Assembly: GCA_047972145.1 (NCBI GenBank)
Contig: JBKEAI010000136.1
Coordinates: forward strand, 1 to 8,732
Direction of reading: 5' to 3'
Source of the DNA: JAMLGJ01 sp047972145
GTDB taxonomy: Bacteria > Actinomycetota > Acidimicrobiia > Acidimicrobiales > Microtrichaceae
DNA: 8,732 nt
Part shown: in pieces, positions 1 to 5,334 of the stretch
Numbering within the stretch: position 1 is the stretch's first letter
Layout of the letters: every line of letters starts with the position of its first letter
Notes under the pieces: generated by a model
Seen by the model: only the letters and a program-made list of their open reading frames with translations
What the model was told of the DNA's origin: nothing
The model's database searches: none
Made by a program: the position numbers and the translations under genes

Positions 1-8
1 TGCTCAGC

Positions 9-33
9 GACTCACTCGGCGCACCTGAGTCAC
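9..33. repeat. Isolated copy of the ACTCA/TGAGT inverted-repeat element
   Basis: A 25-base element with inverted 6-base arms, GACTCA (9-14) and TGAGTC (26-31), around an 11-base centre. It shares its layout and most bases with the units at 205-229, 259-283 and 313-337, but stands apart from that tandem block. Here the sequence before TGAGTC is CACC, where the tandem copies have AACC. It lies in the non-coding stretch downstream of the GMC dehydrogenase gene. Its function is unknown; a protein-binding site or a small extragenic repeat are both possible. Confidence 0.6.
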
Positions 34-88
34 CCTCGCACACGACCGGGTGGTGGTCCCAGCACCCACCCCGCCACCCCGCGCCGCC

Positions 89-166
89 GACTCAAGTTCG
101 CGCCAGCGACTCAAGTTGCCCGTCACCCCGCGCCAGCGACTCAAGTTCACGCCGGCGACTCAAGTT
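89..166 (+). repeat. Four direct copies of GACTCAAGTT
   Basis: The 10-base word GACTCAAGTT occurs exactly four times, at 89-98, 108-117, 138-147 and 157-166, each preceded by C and usually by GC. Start-to-start spacing is 19, 30 and 19 bases, so the block is two closely spaced pairs. Spacers are similar but not identical (several contain CGCCAG or CGCCGG). The word matches, in opposite orientation, the GACTCAGGTT inside the 54-bp repeat to the right. Clustered direct sites like this can be multi-site binding regions or remnants of repeat expansion; the sequence does not decide. Confidence 0.75.
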
Positions 167-204
167 GTTCGAGCAAGTCACCCAGTGTCGTATCAATGCT
201 CACC

Positions 205-339
205 GACTCACTCCGCCAACCTGAGTCACCCACACGAGCTAAGCCTCCGACGACGGGCAACTCACTCGGCGAACCTGAGTCACGCACGCGAGCTAAGCCT
301 CCGACGACGGGCAACTCACTCCACGAACCTGAGTCACCC
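205..339. repeat. 54-bp tandem repeat, about 2.5 units
   Basis: Positions 205-258 and 259-312 are two 54-base units differing at about five positions, followed by a half unit at 313-339. Each unit opens with RACTCACTC, has AACCTGAGTCAC near its middle, and the two full units end in a nearly invariant GAGCTAAGCCTCCGACGACGG block. AACCTGAGTC (218-227, 272-281, 326-335) is the reverse complement of GACTCAGGTT, so the units carry the motif seen at 89-166 on the other strand. Because 54 is a multiple of three, open frames run through it on both strands with an 18-residue repeat, but none has a convincing start or a recognisable protein. I treat it as non-coding. Confidence 0.8.
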
Positions 340-383
340 AGGCGCGATGGGTGCACAGACACCAGGCACGAGGGGTATGCAGA

Positions 384-403
384 CCAGGTGCACTGGCACC
401 AGG
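384..403 (-). terminator. Possible weak hairpin after the GMC gene
   Basis: GGTGC (387-391) and GCACC (396-400) pair around a 4-base loop. A one-base A/A mismatch and two further C-G pairs extend the stem. It lies 5 bases past the GMC stop codon, where a terminator would be expected. No T-run follows on the minus strand, so intrinsic termination would be weak at best. The call rests on position and stem only. Confidence 0.25.
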
Positions 404-408
404 ACCGC

Positions 409-2121
409 TCAGGCGCCGACGGCGAGGAGGGTGGCGGCGCGGTGCGAGAGTGCTGCGAGTGTGAGCGTCGGGTTGTAGCCGGCGGAGGTCACGAACACCG
501 ACGAGTCGCACACCACCACGTTGTCTACATCCCACAGGCGTTGTTCGGCAGACACCACCGACGTGGCTGGATCGTCCCCCATGCGGGTGGTCCCCATCAC
601 GTGGCGCGAGGCGGGTGCGATGCCGAGCGGGTTCGCCACCGCGTGCAGGTCGAGCGCACCCTGCGGTGGTGACGTGGCGCTGAAGGCCACCTCGGCGCCG
701 GCATCGGTGAGGATCGCCTCGTGCAACGGGGCGGCGTACGCAGATGCGACGAGCTCGTGGCGGTGCGGTGCGTAGGTGACCCGACCCGCGGGGAACCCCC
801 AGGCGTCGCGTACCGACGGGTCGAGGTCGACGGTGTTGACGATCTGGGGCAGGTCCTCGCCCATCACAGTGAGCGCCCACATGCGGCGGCGCAGCGCGCT
901 GTCGCGCATCGAGTCCAGGTGGTGCGCACCGGGGCCATAGGTGATCGCCTCGTCGACGGGCATGTGCCCGGCACCGTGTTCGACGGTCCCACCCCGTATC
1001 CATGGCAACCCGGCCTCGGCCGCAGCGCGCTGCATGCCCGGGGACTCGACCACGAGGTCGTCGTGAAGGAACGTGACGCTCCGGCCCCGTTCACCGCCGG
1101 TGCCCTCGGGGAAGCGGTCAGCCGGGAACATGCCCACGGTGAAGGTCTGGTAGTGGTAGGTGAGGTAGCGCCCGACGAGGTCCCCGCCGATGCCCTGTTG
1201 CAGCAACAACCGCGGCGTCTCGAACGCACCTGCTGCGAGCACCACCGCGCGGGCCGCCCGCACCTCGCGCACGGTCGGTTCGGGATGTTCGCGCAGGTCG
1301 AGGTAGCGCACCCCGGTGGCACGGCCCCCAGAGGCGTCGAGCACGATCCCACTCACATAGGACTCGGGGCGGATCTCGCAGTTGCCCGAGCGCAGCGCCC
1401 GCTGGAGCCCGGCGATCGGGTCGTTCTTCGCATCGACCGGGCATCCATAGGCGGCGCAGAAGCCGCAGTCGGTACAGGCGGGTCGCCCGTCTGCGGCGAT
1501 GCTGTTGATCCCCGTCGGTGCACGGTAGGGGTGCATCCCGGCGCGCTCTGCGGCCTCGGCTGTGCGAAGCGCCATCGCCATGTCGTCACCCGGGGGCAGC
1601 GGGTAGGGCACGCTGCGGGGTGCGGCGAAGGGGTTGGTGTCGTCCTCGCCCGCGACTCCGAAGAGCTGTTCGACCGCGCTGTAATGCGGTTCGAGGTCGT
1701 CGTAGCTGATCGGCCAGTCGTCGACTGCTGCATCCTCGATCGGACCGCGCACGCTGTGGGCACGGAAGTCCTCCTCGCGAAAGCGTGGCAGCTTCGCATC
1801 GGCGTGCACTCCCCCACCGCCGACTGTGCAGGGCAGGTTGTTGACTTCGCCGGTCATCAGCCGGTCGCCGTCGTCGAGGTCACGGCGGTAGGTGCGCGGT
1901 TCGAGGATCGGGTCGGATCCGAGCAGGTAGCGCCGGGTGGCGGCGATCTCGTCGTTGGCGAAGTGACGCAGCGGGTTGTGCGGTGCTTCGAGGTCGATCA
2001 GGTGGTTGCGGCCCTTCTCCAGCATGATCACGCTCCACCCAGCGGAGCTGAGCACCTCCGCCGCGGTGGTCCCGCCGGGCCCCGAGCCGACGATCACCAC
2101 GTCGCAATCGGCTGTGCTCAT
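409..2121 (-). CDS. GMC-family FAD-dependent dehydrogenase, large (catalytic) subunit
   Basis: A 570-residue glucose-methanol-choline family flavoprotein, probably oxidising an alcohol or sugar hydroxyl with FAD. The N-terminal Rossmann motif is G12-S-G14-P-G-G17, with E35 ending the second strand as expected for FAD binding. A glycine-rich stretch lies at 101-104. Near the C-terminus are the family's catalytic signatures: H507 in RHVMGTTRMG and N550 in GYNPTLT. A four-cysteine motif, C216-x2-C219-x2-C222-x4-C227, fits the bacterial gluconate/glucose dehydrogenase-like branch, where cysteines in the catalytic subunit can hold an Fe-S cluster; cluster binding here is inferred. No signal peptide is visible. 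The ATG start is preceded by a stop codon in frame and by GGGTGAG nine bases upstream. The small-subunit gene lies 106 bases upstream on the same strand, strongly supporting a two-subunit enzyme. The substrate is unknown. Confidence 0.93.
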   Translation of the reverse strand: MSTADCDVVIVGSGPGGTTAAEVLSSAGWSVIMLEKGRNHLIDLEAPHNPLRHFANDEIAATRRYLLGSDPILEPRTYRRDLDDGDRLMTGEVNNLPCTVGGGGVHADAKLPRFREEDFRAHSVRGPIEDAAVDDWPISYDDLEPHYSAVEQLFGVAGEDDTNPFAAPRSVPYPLPPGDDMAMALRTAEAAERAGMHPYRAPTGINSIAADGRPACTDCGFCAAYGCPVDAKNDPIAGLQRALRSGNCEIRPESYVSGIVLDASGGRATGVRYLDLREHPEPTVREVRAARAVVLAAGAFETPRLLLQQGIGGDLVGRYLTYHYQTFTVGMFPADRFPEGTGGERGRSVTFLHDDLVVESPGMQRAAAEAGLPWIRGGTVEHGAGHMPVDEAITYGPGAHHLDSMRDSALRRRMWALTVMGEDLPQIVNTVDLDPSVRDAWGFPAGRVTYAPHRHELVASAYAAPLHEAILTDAGAEVAFSATSPPQGALDLHAVANPLGIAPASRHVMGTTRMGDDPATSVVSAEQRLWDVDNVVVCDSSVFVTSAGYNPTLTLAALSHRAATLLAVGA

Positions 2122-2227
2122 CGGTGGCTACTCACCCGCTGCTGCTCGTCGATCACTGCGCTTCGATGGCAGCCGATCACCTTGGACTGGAGCAGGGGAT
2201 CCCCGGGGTAGAGCTCGGTTGCACTGC

Positions 2228-2740
2228 TCACAACGCGCCCCTCATCGGTGGATGCAGTGGCTCGGGAAACCCGATGCGCTGCCAGCCACCACCGTCACGG
2301 TTGCCGCCGTAGGCGGGGTCGCCGTAGGTGGCCTCGCATGCGTGCGCGTGCACCACCCGCAGGTCGGCCTCGTCCGCGGTGCCCGCGACCACCCGGTCGT
2401 ACACAGCGGACCATTCTGCGATGCGCTGTTGCCACGCCTGCCGCTCCCAGGGGCCGAGCTCCAACCATCGCGGTGCATCGGTGGCGGGCTCGCCGTTGGC
2501 TCCCTCCCAGCGGCCGGGCGCAGCCCAGATGTGCGGTGGGTCGTGGTCGAACGCGTCGAGGAGGCCTTCGACGTAGTCGAGTGCACCGAGTTCGACCGAA
2601 CCCTGCACCGCGCCGTCGAGCGCTTCGCTCACCGCCGAGTGCCATGTCGCGTCCCTGCTGCCCAAGTACGCCTCCCCATCCAGCAGCCACCTGACGGAGA
2701 TGTTAGTCACGACAGGCTGAGCGCTGAGCGGTGCCACCAC
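2228..2740 (-). CDS. Gluconate 2-dehydrogenase subunit 3-like small subunit
   Basis: A 170-residue protein whose C-terminal half carries the hallmark of the gluconate 2-dehydrogenase subunit 3 family: HACEATYGDPAYGGNRDGGG followed by WQRIGFPEP (about residues 132-160). The middle part, ELGALDYVEGLLDAF then PHIWAAPGRW, also fits the family. These small subunits associate with a GMC flavoprotein subunit, and the GMC gene follows directly, so the pair should form one enzyme. Many relatives have a Tat signal; none is seen here, which suggests a cytoplasmic complex or an unusual export route. The first 35 residues or so do not match the usual N-terminal helix with its IP motif. The GTG start at 2740 is the earliest possible, since an in-frame TAG lies at 2755-2753. 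No strong ribosome binding site is visible, so the start could lie further in. Confidence 0.85.
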   Translation of the reverse strand: MVAPLSAQPVVTNISVRWLLDGEAYLGSRDATWHSAVSEALDGAVQGSVELGALDYVEGLLDAFDHDPPHIWAAPGRWEGANGEPATDAPRWLELGPWERQAWQQRIAEWSAVYDRVVAGTADEADLRVVHAHACEATYGDPAYGGNRDGGGWQRIGFPEPLHPPMRGAL

Positions 2741-2825
2741 AGCATGGCTGAGCTATCGAGTAGTGCTCTTCGCGGGTATGCGGTAGTGGCTTTCGCAGAA
2801 TTGCTGGGGCACCGATCGCGCCGCG

Positions 2826-3485
2826 TCAGGGGTTCTCACGCACGAAGCGGTAGACGCCGGCCATGTCGGTGTTGACCTTGGCGGGCAGAGGGTGGATCGT
2901 CGCTCCCATCGAGCGCGCACCCCAGATGATCTTGGCGGTGCGCTCTATCAACCCGGCGTGGTGCAGCGCCCGCTCCGGCGTGGCTGCACAGGTGACCAGA
3001 CCGTGGTTCGCGAGCAGCGCCGCGCCGCGGTCGCCCAGATGTTCCGCGACCTCGTCGCCGAGCTCACGGGTGCCGGTGCCCTTGTATTCACAGCACGGCA
3101 CATCACCGCCGACGTACACGACGACCTCCTCGATCACAGCGGGTATCGGCTCGTGCGCGAGGGCGAACATCGTGGCGTACACGGCGTGGGTGTGGATGAC
3201 CGAGCCGAGCTCGGGGTAGCGCCGCAGCACCGACAGGTGCAGGTCCAACTCGCTGGTCGGCGAACGGGTACCCTCCAGCACCTCGCCGTCCATGTCGACG
3301 GTCACCAGGTCATTGAGGGTCATCGTCTCGTACGCGACCGAAGACGGCGTGAGGCAAACCCGGCCACCATCGAGTCGGCCCGAGATGTTGCCCGAGGTTC
3401 CCTCGACCAGCCCGCGTTCGAGCATCGTCTTGGCGGTGGCCAGCACCTCGTCAGGTGTCGTGGTCGGTGATGTGATCTCAGCCAT
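2826..3485 (-). CDS. Class II aldolase/adducin-family protein (FucA-like)
   Basis: A 219-residue zinc-dependent class II aldolase domain protein, close in length to L-fuculose-phosphate aldolase. Visible family motifs are the phosphate-binding loop G29-T-S-G-N33-I-S, the SPTSE segment with E79 in the catalytic position, and the metal ligands H98 and H100 (HTH) and H161 (NHG). The active site looks complete. Family members cleave or decarboxylate phosphorylated sugars or sugar acids (L-fuculose-1-phosphate, L-ribulose-5-phosphate, 3-oxo-tetronate-4-phosphate) or dehydrate methylthioribulose phosphate; the sequence alone does not tell which. The Fic-like gene ends 11 bases upstream, and a weak AAGGTGAG element overlapping that stop may serve as ribosome binding site, so the two are probably cotranscribed. 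The nearby hydroxyacid dehydrogenase and GMC dehydrogenase are consistent with sugar-acid metabolism. Confidence 0.9.
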   Translation of the reverse strand: MAEITSPTTTPDEVLATAKTMLERGLVEGTSGNISGRLDGGRVCLTPSSVAYETMTLNDLVTVDMDGEVLEGTRSPTSELDLHLSVLRRYPELGSVIHTHAVYATMFALAHEPIPAVIEEVVVYVGGDVPCCEYKGTGTRELGDEVAEHLGDRGAALLANHGLVTCAATPERALHHAGLIERTAKIIWGARSMGATIHPLPAKVNTDMAGVYRFVRENP

Positions 3486-3496
3486 GTCTCAGTTTC

Positions 3497-4273
3497 TCAC
3501 CTTCGTCGGGGTACTGCCCGGACAGGAGGTGCAGTGAGCGTGTCGCCGGCGGGACTCGCGAGCCGGCGCTCGAAATCGGTGAACTCTGCGATCACCTCCG
3601 GTGCTTCGTACGCCCGGTTGCGACGGCCAATCGTCACCTGGTCGAGCACATCGGCGTCAGCGAGCCGTCGAACCGCCTCGTTGACAGCCTGGTAGCTGCG
3701 ACCGACCATGCGCGCCGCATCGGTGACAGTCAACACCGGTGCACCCGGCAGTACCCGGATCAACGCTTCGGTTGCAGAGTCGGCTCGAGGCGCCCCGGTG
3801 CGTGACCTCCAACGATCCTGTAGTTGTGCGATGCGCTGTTCGAACCGTTCGGCATCGGCGACCGACCGGCTGCATGCACCGGCAAAGGTCCCGACCCAGG
3901 CATTCACAGCCTCGACGGCGCCGGTGTCGGTCCGCTCGCCCACGAACCGCGTGCCGTCGAGGCCGGCTATGTAGCCGTCGGACTCGGTCGCCAGCACGAG
4001 AGAGACCGGCGGGATCGTCCTGGTCGTCAGTCGCCTTCGGCCAAGCACCATCTGGGTGAGCACGCGACCGGTCCTACCGTTGCCGTCGATGAAGGGATGG
4101 ATCGCCTCGAACTGGGCGTGTGCCATCGCAGCCTGTACAACCGCGGGGATGTCGTCGCTGTTGCAGAACGAACAGAGGTCCTCACACACACGCCTGTCAC
4201 ACGCACGCCTGTCACGGCGCGACATGCCCCTGGCGGTGTCGCTGCTCCAGTGGCGTCGCTCAACCGTGGACAT
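3497..4273 (-). CDS. Fic-family protein lacking its N-terminal domain, with C-terminal winged helix
   Basis: A 258-residue Fic-domain protein. Fic enzymes transfer AMP or other nucleotide groups to target proteins. The active-site motif HPFIDGNGRTGR is intact at residues 59-70, preceded by AHAQFEAI, so the catalytic histidine and the phosphate-binding loop are present. The C-terminal part (about 165-237) resembles a winged helix-turn-helix, ending in GRRNRAYEAPEV as in actinobacterial Fic proteins. Relatives are about 350-390 residues and place roughly 190 residues before the motif, including the inhibitory (S/T)xxxE(G/N) helix and the target-docking flap (WIGG and a PPPP-like run). None of that is present: recognisable similarity starts near residue 31, directly after a 15-bp duplication, and residues 1-22 look like a typical Fic N-terminus. 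This suggests an internal deletion. The product may be inactive, a decaying pseudogene, or retained for its DNA-binding end. A palindrome lies two bases before the ATG, and no good ribosome binding site is seen. Confidence 0.8.
   Translation of the reverse strand: MSTVERRHWSSDTARGMSRRDRRACDRRVCEDLCSFCNSDDIPAVVQAAMAHAQFEAIHPFIDGNGRTGRVLTQMVLGRRRLTTRTIPPVSLVLATESDGYIAGLDGTRFVGERTDTGAVEAVNAWVGTFAGACSRSVADAERFEQRIAQLQDRWRSRTGAPRADSATEALIRVLPGAPVLTVTDAARMVGRSYQAVNEAVRRLADADVLDQVTIGRRNRAYEAPEVIAEFTDFERRLASPAGDTLTAPPVRAVPRRR
4186..4215 (-). repeat. 15-bp tandem duplication inside the fic-like gene
   Basis: Positions 4186-4200 and 4201-4215 are adjacent 15-base copies differing at one base, each ending ACGCCTGTCAC on the plus strand. 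They encode the repeated residues CDRR(A/V) in the Fic frame. The copies sit exactly where the N-terminal remnant meets the catalytic core, so they may mark the rearrangement that removed the middle of the gene. Confidence 0.8.
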
Positions 4274-4275
4274 AG

Positions 4276-4295
4276 CAACTCTGTATTCAGAGTTG
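4276..4295. promoter_or_regulatory. Perfect palindrome in an AT-rich gap; probable operator
   Basis: CAACTCTG (4276-4283) and CAGAGTTG (4288-4295) are perfect 8-base inverted arms around a 4-base TATT centre. The stretch from about 4270 to 4330 is markedly AT-richer than its surroundings and separates the hydroxyacid dehydrogenase gene from the fic-like ATG at 4273. This is where a promoter and operator for the downstream block would lie. The arms end two bases before the ATG, so the same sequence could instead fold in the mRNA and hide the start. The winged helix in the Fic-like protein is a candidate autoregulator (inference). I cannot assign firm -35 and -10 boxes. Confidence 0.55.
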
Positions 4296-4341
4296 TATCT
4301 CTAACCTTGAATAACAAGCACGATTGTCCAAGTTCGACTGC

Positions 4342-5334
4342 TCAGGGCCGCTCGATGACCTCCGGGTTGGCGAGGTTGGAGGGTGCCTCACCTGCGAGCA
4401 AGGCCTCCAAGCCGGTTGCCATCAGCATCGTGTGGTTCGCCTCGGTGTCGTAGGTGGCACCGCCGATGTGGGGGGTGAGCACCACGTTGGGCAACCCGGC
4501 GAGTGGATGGTCGGGGGGCAGGTTCTCCCCCTCGAAGTGGTCGAGGCCGACCGCCGCGAGCCGGCCCGATTCGAGCGCTGCGGTGAGTGCATCGATGTCG
4601 TGCAGCGCGGCTCGGGCGGTGTTGACGTACACCGCACCTGGTTTCATCATCGCGATCCGCTCGGCGGAGATCAGCCCGAAGGTCTCGGGTGTGACCGCCG
4701 CGTGCATCGATACGAGGTCGGCCTCCGCGAGCAGGTCGTCGAGGCTGTGTGTTGCGTCGGGGGCGAACGGGTCGGACGAGATCACGTTCATCCCCATGCC
4801 CTCGAAGCGCCAAGCCGCGGCACGCCCCACCGCGCCGTAGCCGACGATGCCGGCGGTGCGCCCGGCGAGTTGCCAACCCCTGAAGCGCTGATAGGGGATC
4901 GTCCCGTCGCGAAACACCTGGCCATCGCGCACGTCGCGGTCGGCTTGCACGATCCCCCGACTCGCCGCGAGCGCGAGCGCCACCGCGAGCTCCGCGACGC
5001 CGTCCGCGTTGCGCCCGGGGGCGCGCAGCACGGGGATCCCGGCTGAGGTGGCACCGTCGAGGTCGACGTTGGTCGGATCCCCCCGGGTGGAGCCGATCGC
5101 CACCAACGGCAGGTCGAACAGCACACCCTTGCACGAGTCGGCCTCGCAGATCACCACGTCGGCACCTTCGGCGGTGGCACGCTCCGCGAGCTGCTCCTCG
5201 TTGTAGAGGCGCATCGGTGAATGGTCGATCCACGGGTCGACGGTCACCTCACCGAGCGCACGGAGCCGCTCCAGGCCCTCACCGCGCAGCGGCGCGGTCG
5301 AGAGGATCTTCAGGTCTCCCGTTGCATCGATCAT
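4342..5334 (-). CDS. D-2-hydroxyacid dehydrogenase, phosphoglycerate dehydrogenase-like
   Basis: A 330-residue NAD(P)-dependent D-isomer-specific 2-hydroxyacid dehydrogenase, which interconverts a 2-oxoacid and a D-2-hydroxyacid. The Rossmann motif G165-Y-G-A-V-G170 is followed by D188, which favours NAD. The catalytic triad is visible: R241 in NTARAAL, E270 in DHFEGEN and H289 in TPHIGGAT, with spacing like SerA. It has no C-terminal ACT or intervening domain, so it is a short form, and use in serine synthesis is not implied. The ATG overlaps the dehydratase stop as ATGA, and GGAG lies eight bases upstream, so translation is probably coupled to the CoA-enzyme genes. Substrates of such paralogues vary widely (glycerate, glyoxylate, sugar acids) and cannot be read from the sequence. 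Confidence 0.9.
   Translation of the reverse strand: MIDATGDLKILSTAPLRGEGLERLRALGEVTVDPWIDHSPMRLYNEEQLAERATAEGADVVICEADSCKGVLFDLPLVAIGSTRGDPTNVDLDGATSAGIPVLRAPGRNADGVAELAVALALAASRGIVQADRDVRDGQVFRDGTIPYQRFRGWQLAGRTAGIVGYGAVGRAAAWRFEGMGMNVISSDPFAPDATHSLDDLLAEADLVSMHAAVTPETFGLISAERIAMMKPGAVYVNTARAALHDIDALTAALESGRLAAVGLDHFEGENLPPDHPLAGLPNVVLTPHIGGATYDTEANHTMLMATGLEALLAGEAPSNLANPEVIERP

Noticed and set aside
89..339. CRISPR array
   Set aside because: The repeated words are only 10 bases, or a 54-bp unit with no unique spacers. Spacing is irregular between blocks, and no cas genes are present.
50..478. Open frames on both strands through the repeat array, with 18-residue repeats
   Set aside because: The repeat length is a multiple of three, so every frame repeats. 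Composition is extreme, and no family or ribosome binding site is recognisable.
721..2211. A 496-codon open frame on the plus strand opposite the GMC gene
   Set aside because: High GC leaves long antisense frames open. The GMC gene on the minus strand has clear motifs over the same stretch, and this frame shows no recognisable domain.
2193..2217. Cluster of SacI-, SmaI- and BamHI-like sites resembling a cloning-vector polylinker
   Set aside because: The order of sites is reminiscent, but the bases between do not match a standard polylinker, no vector sequence flanks it, and the surrounding genes are continuous native sequence. It is probably coincidence in a GC-rich gap.
2741..2825. Possible extra small gene or promoter between the aldolase and small-subunit genes
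   Set aside because: Only 85 bases; in-frame stops interrupt it, and no confident promoter boxes or strong hairpin could be identified.
3497..4273. Complete Fic toxin-antitoxin module
   Set aside because: No separate small antitoxin reading frame with the inhibitory motif was seen on either side; the neighbours are metabolic genes.
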